From Selenihalanaerobacter shriftii (GTDB taxonomy: Bacteria > Bacillota > Halanaerobiia > Halobacteroidales > Acetohalobiaceae), in assembly GCF_900167185.1 (NCBI RefSeq), contig NZ_FUWM01000003.1:1-64000 (forward strand): a stretch of DNA of 64,000 nucleotides, given 5' to 3'. Position 1 is the first letter of the stretch. Every line of letters starts with the position of its first letter. This document shows, one piece after another, positions 52,911 to 61,964 of this stretch. The translations under genes and the position numbers were made by a program. The notes under the pieces are model-generated. The model ran no database searches and was not told the origin of the DNA. It worked only from the letters and a program-made list of their open reading frames with translations.

Positions 52911-54092
52911 CTATATTGTAGAAATCTCACCCTTTATAGCAGATTGAGCAGCTATAGCCGGTGAAGCTAAATAAACCTTACTACTCTCGTCACCAATTCG
53001 CCCTTTAAAATTTCTATTAGTAGTTGAAAGTGCAATATCTTCTTTAGACAACAAACCTAAATGTCCACCAAAACAAGGTCCACAACCTGGATTCACTATA
53101 ATTCCACCAGCATTTCGAATAATCTCTGAAATTCCTTTCTTATCCATTAGATTTGCAATATTTCTAGAAGCAGGAACAACCACTAATGTTAAATCTTCAT
53201 CTATTTTTTTACCTTTTAAAATTTCAGCTGTTATCTGCATATCAATAAGCCGGCCATTTGTACATCCACCAATAATTACCTGATCTAACTTTATCCCCTC
53301 CACTTCACAAATTGGCATAACATTCACCGGTTCTGAAGGACATGCTATATTAACTGGTATGTTATCTGCATGAAATTCATACCTTTTTTCAACATTACCA
53401 ACCTCATCTTTTTTATTTGAAATATAGCTAATTACAGCATTCATTTCACTAACCATATTGGATATTGTCATCTTTTCTGCTAAACTTAATTTATCAATGA
53501 TATTGCCACCTATAATTACTGCTTTATCTGCTAATTTCTCTTTACCAAATTTCCCTAATATAAATAAAGCAATATTTTTAGCTAAAACTCCCTTATTTAA
53601 GTCACCTTCAATATTAATATAGACTGTTTCTGGTACTGTAATACTATATTCACCTGTATACATAATATCAGCCAGTTGTTCTGGACTAACTGTATATGGA
53701 ATTGCTCCATACGCCCCTGCTGTACATACATGGCCATCTGCACCAACAATTATATCTCCTCTACTAGGTTGAAATTCTTCTAATAAGACTTGATGTATTA
53801 TACCTTCACCTTGGTCAAAGAGTTGAATTCCAAACTCCTTTGAAAATGATTTAATCTGATTATGTCTTTCTCTCGCTTCAATTGTTGGAGCTGGAAGATA
53901 ATGATCATAAGTAATAATAATTCTACTTCGATTAAATACTTTATCATACCCTTTATTTCTAAAAGATTTAATTGCAAGTGGACCTTTTCCATCATGAGTA
54001 ATAGCATAACTGACTTCTAATCTAATCTTATCTCCAACAGATAATGAAGTTAAACCAGCTGCTCGACTTAAATATTCCTTGATTATATTCAT
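52911..54092 (-). CDS. Aconitase/isopropylmalate dehydratase large-subunit homologue (LeuC/HacA-like)
   Basis: 393 aa. The three Fe-S Cys are in GGCTNGR (~278) and NPGCGPCFGGH (~337, ~340), the usual 4Fe-4S aconitase pattern. IITYDHYLPAPT, GEGIIHQVL and GADGHVCTAGAYGA also fit the LeuC/HacA branch. No small (LeuD-like) subunit gene is adjacent, which is unusual because these enzymes need it. The gene leads the operon behind a sigma-54-type promoter, so a catabolic hydroxy-acid dehydratase is likelier than leucine synthesis. The substrate is unknown. Confidence 0.8.
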   Translation of the reverse strand: MNIIKEYLSRAAGLTSLSVGDKIRLEVSYAITHDGKGPLAIKSFRNKGYDKVFNRSRIIITYDHYLPAPTIEARERHNQIKSFSKEFGIQLFDQGEGIIHQVLLEEFQPSRGDIIVGADGHVCTAGAYGAIPYTVSPEQLADIMYTGEYSITVPETVYINIEGDLNKGVLAKNIALFILGKFGKEKLADKAVIIGGNIIDKLSLAEKMTISNMVSEMNAVISYISNKKDEVGNVEKRYEFHADNIPVNIACPSEPVNVMPICEVEGIKLDQVIIGGCTNGRLIDMQITAEILKGKKIDEDLTLVVVPASRNIANLMDKKGISEIIRNAGGIIVNPGCGPCFGGHLGLLSKEDIALSTTNRNFKGRIGDESSKVYLASPAIAAQSAIKGEISTI

Positions 54093-54138
54093 AGCACCAT
54101 CCTTTTTTGAAAATGTTTTCTGCTTTGTTTAATTAAAT

Positions 54139-54156
54139 ACGCAAGATGTGTACCAA
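54139..54156 (-). promoter_or_regulatory. Sigma-54 (-24/-12) promoter
   Basis: Minus strand TTGGTACACATCTTGCGT: GG and GC are separated by exactly 10 bases, as in YTGGCACrNNNNTTGCW. It lies ~50 bases before the aconitase-like gene, which follows a sigma-54 activator gene on the same strand. Confidence 0.75.
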
Positions 54157-54226
54157 ATTATATATTATTAGTAATTTTTTTCTTAGTAATTGTACACATA
54201 GCTTGTTATCAAGGTTCTAACTGATC

Positions 54227-54267
54227 AAAAAAAAGAGTAGAAATTTATTAAATAATAAACTCCTACT
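54227..54267 (-). terminator. Terminator of the sigma-54 activator gene
   Basis: 14-bp stem (two wobbles) with loop ATTT, followed by seven T's on the minus strand. It separates the activator from its target operon. Confidence 0.75.
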
Positions 54268-54331
54268 TAACTAACCACTTATTGTTTTAATTTAGAACAG
54301 TCTAGTGATGCAATGATTTATTTTAGGACAC

Positions 54332-56278
54332 TTATTCCCCTTGCTTTAATTTCCGCCATAAAGTACTACGAGCAATCCCTAACTTTCTAGCTGCTTCACT
54401 TCTATTTCCATCTACTTCTTTTAAAACATTCCTAATAACATAAGCCTCTAACTTCTCTAAAGAATATTCTGTTGCTATCTTTGCTAAGTTATCAAATGTA
54501 GGATCTAATTCTTTAGAAGGTTCAATTGAATAATCTTCAAAACTAAAATCTTGCAAAGCTTGATTAATAACTTCTATTGAGATCGATTCACCTTCAGTAG
54601 TCAAAATTACAATTCTTTCTATCACATTTTTTAATTGTCTAATATTACCTGGCCAATGATAGTTTTGTAATATCTTCATAATTTCAGGAGTGATCTTAGG
54701 AATTGACTTATTAAATCGTCGACAAAACTGTTGTTTAAATTTACTAACAAATAGTGGAATATCATCTTTTCTCTCCCTTAATGCTGGAATACGTAAATTC
54801 AAAACATTTATTCGATAAAATAAATCTTCTCTAAATTGATCTTCTTCAATCATCTTAAACAAATCACGATTAGTTGTAGCTATAACCCGAATATCAATTG
54901 GTATTATTTTATCATCGCCTAAACGCATTACTTCTCTTTCTTGTAAAACCCTTAATAAACGTGCTTGTAATGATTTGGCCATTTCTGAAATCTCATCTAA
55001 AAGTATTGTTCCTCCATGAGCTAATTCAAATAGTCCTGGTTTTCCTCCCTTTTTTGCTCCTGTAAAAGCCCCTTCTTCATAACCAAAGAGTTCACTTTCC
55101 AATAAACTTTTTGGTAAAGCAGCACAATTGACAGCTATAAAAGGTCCTTTCTTGTTTAGGCTCTCTTTATGAATTGCTTGTCCAAAATATTCTTTACCCA
55201 CACCAGTCTCTCCATGAATTAATATAGTAGAATCAACTTTAGCAAATTTTTTAGCCTGTTCTATAGTATTTAAAAAGTTCTGATTCTTCCCAATTATATC
55301 TTTAAATGAATACTTTGCTACATGACCCTTATTTAAAAATTCACGACGAATTTTATGTTCAATTTTTTGCACCTTTGATATATCTTGAAAATTTACTGCT
55401 ACTCTTACTACTTCTCCTTCTACAATAATTGGAACTTTAGTAACAATTACATTCTTATTTGCAATCTTCTTTATTTGATTAGTCTCGGCTCTCCTTTGCT
55501 CAATAACCCTATCTACCTTAAATTTATAATTAATAGAATTAATCTTCTTCCCAATTGCCTCTTGGGCATCAATCTTTGTTATTTCCTCTGCTATAGGATT
55601 AAATAATTTAATAACTCCCAACTTATCAGTAACTATCATCCCTTCATGAGCAAATTCTAAGATTGCTTTCATCTGTTTAACTCTTTTCTTTTCTTGTTTA
55701 ACTCTTTCTCTTTCTTGTTTTGTAGCTTTTAAAACACTAGTTGCTTCTCGAATAGCTTGAAGTATAGCTTGCCGACCTGATTTAATATTTACCCCTTTCA
55801 TACCATGCTTATTAGCTAATTTAATCATAATAATTTTCCCGATAACTATATCTACACCTTGTTTATACAATTGATTTATTCCTTCTTCAATATCTTCGAT
55901 ATTATATGAATAAATTTTACATACTTTACAACCTATAATTTCTTCAATACTCTCAATTCCTTGAATAACCTCTGGAATATCTACCATTCCTACTTTATTA
56001 CCGCTTTCTTTTGCTTCATAATAAGTCCTAAGTAAATCATATCCAGTTATAGGCAAGTCAATGACCGGTATCTTTATATTCGTTTCCTTTATCTTCCAAG
56101 TAGTGATTCCTCTACTGATTATTACTCCAGATCCATTCTCTTCTGCCTCTTTAGCCAATCTAACCCCTTTTCCCATTCGTCCAATCTTGACTTCTATATT
56201 TTCTTGAAAATCTTTAATAACTCTTTCTACTAATAAACCTAATTCTTGATAAGGTGCAATAAAAGTAATTTTATCCAT
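54332..56278 (-). CDS. Sigma-54-dependent transcriptional activator with PrpR_N sensor and PAS domains
   Basis: 648 aa. Residues ~1-175 are a PrpR_N-type sensor (VIISRGITTWKIK, IPVIDLPITGYDLLRTYYEA). A coiled linker with Lys/Glu repeats (~180-200) and a PAS domain (~205-310, AHEGMIVTDKLGVIKLFNPIAEEI) follow. The AAA+ domain (~335-570) has GETGVGKE (Walker A), GAFTGA (sigma-54 contact) and GGTILLDEI (Walker B). A Fis-like HTH (~605-648, GNRSEAARKLGIARSTLWRKL) ends it. It should open the -24/-12 promoter at 54139 in response to a small molecule bound by PrpR_N, probably the operon's substrate. Confidence 0.9.
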   Translation of the reverse strand: MDKITFIAPYQELGLLVERVIKDFQENIEVKIGRMGKGVRLAKEAEENGSGVIISRGITTWKIKETNIKIPVIDLPITGYDLLRTYYEAKESGNKVGMVDIPEVIQGIESIEEIIGCKVCKIYSYNIEDIEEGINQLYKQGVDIVIGKIIMIKLANKHGMKGVNIKSGRQAILQAIREATSVLKATKQERERVKQEKKRVKQMKAILEFAHEGMIVTDKLGVIKLFNPIAEEITKIDAQEAIGKKINSINYKFKVDRVIEQRRAETNQIKKIANKNVIVTKVPIIVEGEVVRVAVNFQDISKVQKIEHKIRREFLNKGHVAKYSFKDIIGKNQNFLNTIEQAKKFAKVDSTILIHGETGVGKEYFGQAIHKESLNKKGPFIAVNCAALPKSLLESELFGYEEGAFTGAKKGGKPGLFELAHGGTILLDEISEMAKSLQARLLRVLQEREVMRLGDDKIIPIDIRVIATTNRDLFKMIEEDQFREDLFYRINVLNLRIPALRERKDDIPLFVSKFKQQFCRRFNKSIPKITPEIMKILQNYHWPGNIRQLKNVIERIVILTTEGESISIEVINQALQDFSFEDYSIEPSKELDPTFDNLAKIATEYSLEKLEAYVIRNVLKEVDGNRSEAARKLGIARSTLWRKLKQGE

Positions 56279-56527
56279 ATTACTCCCCCTATTTTACTTA
56301 AAATTAACCATAAGATAACATTCATTTCTACTTGAATTAGTTATACTTTATTAAAGTTGCATTTAATCTATTAATTACCATATAAAGTTATCTATACCTT
56401 TTAATAAATTATATTTTTTGTATTATACTTGAAATAAGCTATAAAATTAAAAAATTTACTTATTTACCTTTAAATTTTATTGATTTTAAAATATACTAAA
56501 AATATAAGTGAAGAGGGAGTGAAAAGA
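56279..56527. promoter_or_regulatory. Divergent promoter region, activator/TetR
   Basis: 249 AT-rich bases between divergent regulator genes. TTGATT, 17 bases, TATAAG at 56480-56508 could drive the TetR gene but would leave a very short leader. No ORF. Confidence 0.3.
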
Positions 56528-57193
56528 ATGATTGAAGTAAAACCAGATGATATTAAACAAAAACGCACTTTGAAAATTTTTATTAATGCAACTTCTCAAA
56601 TTGTTAAAAAAGAGGGGATTGAAGCAGTAACTATTAGAAAGGTTGCTAAAATTGCCGGATATAATAGTGCTACTATCTATAATTATTTTGATAATCGGAA
56701 TCAATTAATCTTTTTTGCCGGAATGAAATTTATTAGTGATTATGTACAAAATATGCCCGATTATATGAATCAAAGTGATGATACTTTAGAAAGATTCCTA
56801 TTAATGTGGGAATGCTTCTGTAAATATTCTTTTGAAAATCCACAAATTTACTATGCAATCTTTACTGCAGATATCGGCGATCGGCCTGAAGATTTAATGC
56901 AAAATTATTATTCCCTTTTTCCTGAAGAAATGGGAAATCCACCTGAAGAATTAATCCCTATGATTTTAGAAACTGACTTATCAAAACGAACTACTATAGC
57001 AATTAAATCATGTGTAAAAGAAGGTTACTTCTCAATGAAGGAAGCTATGGAAATCGATGAAATGATTATGTTAACTTATCAAGGTATGCTTTCTTTACTT
57101 ATTAATAAGCGGGTAGATTATTCAGCAGAAGAAGCTACTGAACTCACTATGGATTATATTCGTAAAATTGTAAATACAGCAGCAAATTCATAA
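56528..57193 (+). CDS. TetR-family transcriptional regulator near methyltransferase module 2
   Basis: 221 aa from the ATG at 56528 behind GAGGGAG; a longer frame to 56480 lacks a site. TetR helix-turn-helix at ~15-60 (KIFINATSQIVKKEGIEAVTIRKVAKIAGYNSATIYNYFDNRNQL). The C-terminal ligand domain is unlike known TetR groups, with several Met and acidic residues. It is convergent with the module 2 BCCT gene and shares a terminator with it, so it may control module 2, but no operator is obvious. Confidence 0.82.
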   Translation: MIEVKPDDIKQKRTLKIFINATSQIVKKEGIEAVTIRKVAKIAGYNSATIYNYFDNRNQLIFFAGMKFISDYVQNMPDYMNQSDDTLERFLLMWECFCKYSFENPQIYYAIFTADIGDRPEDLMQNYYSLFPEEMGNPPEELIPMILETDLSKRTTIAIKSCVKEGYFSMKEAMEIDEMIMLTYQGMLSLLINKRVDYSAEEATELTMDYIRKIVNTAANS

Positions 57194-57226
57194 AAAAACT
57201 GCCCTTACTTAAGGGCAGTTTTTTAT
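57192..57226. terminator. Bidirectional terminator, TetR / BCCT 2
   Basis: AAAAAACTGCCCTTA/TAAGGGCAGTTTTTT palindrome between convergent genes. Confidence 0.85.
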
Positions 57227-57232
57227 ATTCAA

Positions 57233-58801
57233 TTATAAGTCTATGCTACCAATAAATTCACCATTTTCTTCTAAACTAATATAATCTTTTTGTAAAGCTT
57301 TAAAGAAAGCAAATATTGAAATACACATGAAGAACATAAATGGAAATGCTCCAGCAATAGATGCAGTCTGTAAAGCTGATAAACCACCAGCTAATAATAA
57401 GATAGCTGCCACTAAACCTTCAGCAATTCCCCAAGTAACTTTAACTCGAGTTGAAGGATTGAGTCTTCCTCCAGTGGTTAACATTCCCATTACAAATGTT
57501 CCAGAATCAGCAGAAGTAATAAAAAATGTTCCAATTAATATAGTTGCAATCATGCTCATAATACTACCTAAAGGAAATTTACCTAAGGAAACAAAAAAAG
57601 CAGAAGCTATGTCAGCTTTTACTGGATCAACAATACCTCCAGCACCAAACTGTTCCATCCATACCGCTGACCCTCCCATAACAGCTAACCAAAAGAAACT
57701 TACAAGAGTAGGTAAAAACAATGTTCCTACTACAAATTCTCTAATAGTCCGTCCTCTAGAAATTCGCGCAATAAACCCTCCTACAAACGGAGTCCAAGCA
57801 ATCCACCAAGCCCAATAGAAGATAGTCCACCAACCTGGCCATTTACTCTGACTTATAGGACTAGTAAAGAAGCTCATATCAAAGATATTCTGAAAATATC
57901 CACCTAAACCTTGAGTAAAGTAATCAAAAACAAATACAGTAGGACCTACAATAATCATCAATAGTAATAATAGTGAGCCTAAAGAAATATTTATATTACT
58001 TAAAATTTTAATTCCTTTATCTAGACCTGTAACTGCCGATAGAATAAATGCCGCTGTCACTATACCAATGATAGTTACTGCTACTGTATTATTATTAGCT
58101 ACCCCAAATAATGTATGGAGTCCACTATTAATTTGTTGTGCTCCTAGCCCTAAAGAAGTTGCAATACCAAAAAGAGTTGCAAATACAGCTAAAATATCAA
58201 ATACTTTACCTGCAATCCCCTTAACTCCTTTCTTCCCTAATAATGGATATAAGGTAGAACTAGGTAGTTGTGGCATATCTCTTCTGAAGCCATAATAGGC
58301 AATCATCATCCCGAATAGAGAATATAAAGCCCAAGGGTGCAAGCCCCAATGAAAGAAAGAATATCTAATGGCTAACAAAGCAGATTTAGCAGTCTCCCCA
58401 TCTCCAAATGGTGGGCTGGCATAATGATAAATCGGTTCAGCAACTCCCCAAAAAACAAGTCCAATTCCCATCCCCGCACTAAAAAGCATTGCAAACCATG
58501 ATCTTGTACTGAATTCTGGTTCTTCATCAGGTTTTCCTAATTTAATATTTCCAAATTTACTTAATCCTAATACTAAAGTAACTACTAAGACTCCAGAAAC
58601 AAATAATAGATAAAACCACCCAAACTTTCCTACTAAAAAATCAAAGACACTATTTACTACATTACCAAAGCTTTCATTAGCTACAATCCCCCACATGATT
58701 AATATAGCGGAGATTATAACCGAAGGCCAGAATACAACAGGATCTACGTCATTACTTTTCTTTGTAGAATTTGCCCCTATCTCTTCTTGTGGATTGGGCA
58801 T
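57233..58801 (-). CDS. BCCT-family betaine/carnitine/choline transporter 2
   Basis: 522 aa. It shares almost all membrane segments with BCCT 1: GMGIGLVFWGVAEPIYHYASPPFGDGE and FYWAWWIAWTPFVGGFIARISRGRTIREF, the Trp-box segment. It differs mainly in the first 25 residues (MPNPQEEIGANSTKK...) and a few loop residues. It ends module 2, after mtgA-2. The pair of near-identical carriers with different MttB partners suggests gene duplication with a change of methyltransferase specificity. Confidence 0.9.
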   Translation of the reverse strand: MPNPQEEIGANSTKKSNDVDPVVFWPSVIISAILIMWGIVANESFGNVVNSVFDFLVGKFGWFYLLFVSGVLVVTLVLGLSKFGNIKLGKPDEEPEFSTRSWFAMLFSAGMGIGLVFWGVAEPIYHYASPPFGDGETAKSALLAIRYSFFHWGLHPWALYSLFGMMIAYYGFRRDMPQLPSSTLYPLLGKKGVKGIAGKVFDILAVFATLFGIATSLGLGAQQINSGLHTLFGVANNNTVAVTIIGIVTAAFILSAVTGLDKGIKILSNINISLGSLLLLLMIIVGPTVFVFDYFTQGLGGYFQNIFDMSFFTSPISQSKWPGWWTIFYWAWWIAWTPFVGGFIARISRGRTIREFVVGTLFLPTLVSFFWLAVMGGSAVWMEQFGAGGIVDPVKADIASAFFVSLGKFPLGSIMSMIATILIGTFFITSADSGTFVMGMLTTGGRLNPSTRVKVTWGIAEGLVAAILLLAGGLSALQTASIAGAFPFMFFMCISIFAFFKALQKDYISLEENGEFIGSIDL

Positions 58802-58975
58802 ATTAATATCACTCCTTTAAATTTATTTAGAATATGAAAGTGATAGTTGTTATTTATCACCCTCAAAAGATTACTCATTTAGTAAGTATTATGTTAATTT
58901 TCTGATAATTTATAGTAAAAAACAAACATCTTGTATAATATTGCGCTATCAATATCTTTATTATTTTAGCTGCTA

Positions 58976-59779
58976 TTAAATAGTTAACTTATTACTCTTA
59001 GCAGCTTTAATATAATTAGCACAATAAGTATCATTACCTAAAAGTGTCTCAGAAGCTGTAGCTAATGACATGATTTTATCATCTAATGGATCCATAATTG
59101 CACTATCTAAACCTCTACTCATAGCTAATACTAAATAAGCTTGATTCAATAATTGCCGATTAGGTAATCCGTGTGAAATATTACTTAAGCCACACGTAAT
59201 ATGAACTTCTTCATACTTATTAGTAATTTCATCAATTGCATTTAAAATATGAACACCCATTCCATCATCCGTTCCAATCGGCTGAATAATCGGATCAACA
59301 TAAATATCTTCTAAAGCGATTCCATCAGCTATTAAATCATCGATTAATTTAGAAGCAACTCTAATTCTATCATCAGCGTCGCTTGGCATACCGCTATCAT
59401 CCATTGCTAAAGCAACTACAGCAGCATTATGCTCTTTAAGCAATGGTAGTATTTCTTCATATCTCTCTTCTTCAGCAGTAATAGAATTAATTATTGCTGG
59501 CTTCTCATGCTCATAAGCTTTTAATCCTTTCTTAATAGCATTTGGATCTGGGCTATCAATACAAAGAGGTGCATCTACAGCTTCTTGTACAGTACTAACT
59601 AACCACTCTAAAGCTTCAGGTTCTTCTCTAATTAATGTCCCACAATTAACATCAATGTAATCTGCCCCTGCCTCTTCTTGTTCTTTAGCTAAATTTTGAA
59701 TAAACTCTGCATCTCTTTCTTTGACAGCTGGTTCCACATCATCTCTACTAGTATTAATTAACTCGCCAATAACTATCAT
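58976..59779 (-). CDS. Methylcorrinoid:tetrahydrofolate methyltransferase, MtgA-type (module 2)
   Basis: 267 aa, near-identical over long stretches to the module 1 enzyme (same N-terminus MIVIGELINTSRD, DYIDVNCGT, DDSGMPSD, CGLSNISHGLP, and the C-terminal NYIKAAKS.KLTI). The main length difference is around YEHEKPAIINSITAE. It transfers methyl groups from the module 2 corrinoid protein to tetrahydrofolate. It follows the hydantoinase-like gene with an ~90-base gap and its own GGAGG site. Confidence 0.85.
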   Translation of the reverse strand: MIVIGELINTSRDDVEPAVKERDAEFIQNLAKEQEEAGADYIDVNCGTLIREEPEALEWLVSTVQEAVDAPLCIDSPDPNAIKKGLKAYEHEKPAIINSITAEEERYEEILPLLKEHNAAVVALAMDDSGMPSDADDRIRVASKLIDDLIADGIALEDIYVDPIIQPIGTDDGMGVHILNAIDEITNKYEEVHITCGLSNISHGLPNRQLLNQAYLVLAMSRGLDSAIMDPLDDKIMSLATASETLLGNDTYCANYIKAAKSNKLTI

Positions 59780-59868
59780 AAGTTAATACCTCCTTAAAAT
59801 TTACTTATTCTTAATAAACTAAAGTCGTACTATGAATGCAATAATAATATAATGTTATAGTAAGAAAG

Positions 59869-61848
59869 CTACCGTAATTTTGGCCGTCCCATAGCTACAA
59901 TTTTAAATCTGCTTTCTACATATAAATCTTTCTTATCTGGATCTAGTTGGGAAAAACTACTATAAACATCTTCATGATCAACTGTCACTTTAAGATCAGT
60001 TGCTCCTGACCTTTTAGCTATATCTTTGACATATTCTTTCCCAACCTTTTTAACAAATTCCACAGCATCCTTCAACTCATTAAATCTCTTTACTTCCCAA
60101 GGAAGATGAACTACATAACCACGCTGGTCTCCTGGTTTAATTAAGATTTCAACTCGTTCAATTACTTTACCAGTAATAGTACCTACCGCGTTAGCTACTT
60201 CTGAATGGGATGGAATCCTTAATATAGTATTAAATCTTTCAGCTACTTCTGGAAAATAAGCTTCTACTGGAGCACCGATAGCAATAATAGGTAAATCTAT
60301 TTTGCCTGAAAATTCAATTAATCCACCTTCATCTTGTTCTTCTACTCTTTTAAACATCTTCTCTAAAAGAAACTCTGTTAGACTATCCTCTTCCCAGTCA
60401 AACTGAACTTCTTGATTCTTAAGTAACATTTCACTTATTACTAACGCAATCTTATAATAAATTTCTTCATAAACTGCTTTGATAAATTCTTGAGATTCAG
60501 TGCCATATCTACTGGCTGCCATTTCTACTCCAATTTCTGCAACTTGATTATTCCAAATTTCTAATTTTTTAGTAGCATGGAGGATATCAGTAGGAGTCAA
60601 CGAAGCCCGATGAATCGAGCCAATACTTACTAATCTTTCCCACGGTAATATATTAGGATCTTTTTCTAATTTCTTCCCTAAATGATATAGAGATTGAGGT
60701 TTATCTTGAATTAATTTAATAATCTTAGACTCCGTACTAGTTAGATCAACATGTAATGGTTCTTTTATGAAGAATAAAATATCTGTAGGTTGTGAGCTAA
60801 CTGGGAAGTATTCTTCTCTCTTATTCTCCATTAACTGCTTTTTTAAATGCTTATGTTCTGCTACAGCCCAAGAAATAGGGAATACACGCTGAGGACCAAC
60901 TTCAAGCAAACCATCTTTAGATACTTGGATATGACTATCTCCACCAATCCCAATTGTAGCAACATCTACTGCTTGCACTCTAGTTAACCAGCCACCAACC
61001 ATAGCACCTTCTTTATTAAGAGTTGGAGTACCATCTCGTAGAAAAGCTACATCGGTAGTAGTACCACCCATATCTACTACTATCCCATCTTCAAAGTCAG
61101 TTAAATAAGTAGCACCTATTAAACTAGATGCTGGCCCTGACAATACTGTCTCAATCGGCTTTTCTCTAGCTACTCTTTCACTGATTAAACTACCATCACC
61201 TTTAACAATCATCAAGGGGGCATCTATATTCTTTTTAGCTAAACTCTCCTTTACTGCTTCAATAAGTTCAGTAATAATCGGAATTAATCGAGCATTTAAG
61301 ACAGCAGTAGCAGTACGTTCATGAATCCCTAAAGATGAAGTCAACTCATGAGCACAAACCACTGGATAATCAATTAATTCCTTAACTAATTCTCTTACTT
61401 GCACTTCATGTTCAGGATTTCTCACACTTAAATAACCTGAAATAGCAAATGCATCTACTTTACCTTTCATTTCATCAACTATTTCTTTGACTTCATTAAG
61501 TTCTAATTCATCCTTAGGCTTGCCTTTAATATTATGTCCACCTTTTATTTGGGCTACATATTCTGTTGGAATCTCACGATCAGGCTCAAATCCAATTAAA
61601 ATTAATCCCACTTCACAGCCTTGCCCTTCAACTGTAGCATTAGTTGCTAAAGTAGTAGAGAGTGATACCATCTCGATATCACTATAATCTATGCTATCAA
61701 GATTATTAATACATTTATTTATACCTATCGAAAGGTCTTGACGAGTTGTGAGAGCTTTTGCTTTATCATGAATAACCCCTTCATTAATATCCATTGTCAC
61801 TCCATCAGTATAAGTTCCACCGGTATCGATTCCCAGTGCTATTTTCAT
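59869..61848 (-). CDS. Hydantoinase/oxoprolinase-family ASKHA protein (HyuA-like)
   Basis: 659 aa. IDTGGTYTDGV at the N-terminus is the phosphate-1 ATP motif, STTLATNATVEG and HERTATAVLNARL are HyuA landmarks, VLSGPASSLIGATYL and VVDMGGTTTDVAFL (~255) are the second ATP motif, and IGIGGDS follows. It resembles the ATP-dependent N-methylhydantoinase/oxoprolinase A subunit, but no HyuB partner is present. The last ~100 residues (GYVVHLPWEVKRFNELKDAVEFVKK) look like an added domain. Placed inside a corrinoid methyltransferase operon, it could process a substrate or act as an ATP-driven corrinoid reactivator; neither is shown. Confidence 0.75.
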   Translation of the reverse strand: MKIALGIDTGGTYTDGVTMDINEGVIHDKAKALTTRQDLSIGINKCINNLDSIDYSDIEMVSLSTTLATNATVEGQGCEVGLILIGFEPDREIPTEYVAQIKGGHNIKGKPKDELELNEVKEIVDEMKGKVDAFAISGYLSVRNPEHEVQVRELVKELIDYPVVCAHELTSSLGIHERTATAVLNARLIPIITELIEAVKESLAKKNIDAPLMIVKGDGSLISERVAREKPIETVLSGPASSLIGATYLTDFEDGIVVDMGGTTTDVAFLRDGTPTLNKEGAMVGGWLTRVQAVDVATIGIGGDSHIQVSKDGLLEVGPQRVFPISWAVAEHKHLKKQLMENKREEYFPVSSQPTDILFFIKEPLHVDLTSTESKIIKLIQDKPQSLYHLGKKLEKDPNILPWERLVSIGSIHRASLTPTDILHATKKLEIWNNQVAEIGVEMAASRYGTESQEFIKAVYEEIYYKIALVISEMLLKNQEVQFDWEEDSLTEFLLEKMFKRVEEQDEGGLIEFSGKIDLPIIAIGAPVEAYFPEVAERFNTILRIPSHSEVANAVGTITGKVIERVEILIKPGDQRGYVVHLPWEVKRFNELKDAVEFVKKVGKEYVKDIAKRSGATDLKVTVDHEDVYSSFSQLDPDKKDLYVESRFKIVAMGRPKLR

Positions 61849-61964
61849 GGGATATCCTCCTCAGTATAACAATATGCATTATCTTTCTTCTTAAATATGA
61901 ATTATATTTTATCTTAGGCAAGGTAGCTTCTACCTCACCTAAGATTATGGGTTTATTATTCTGG

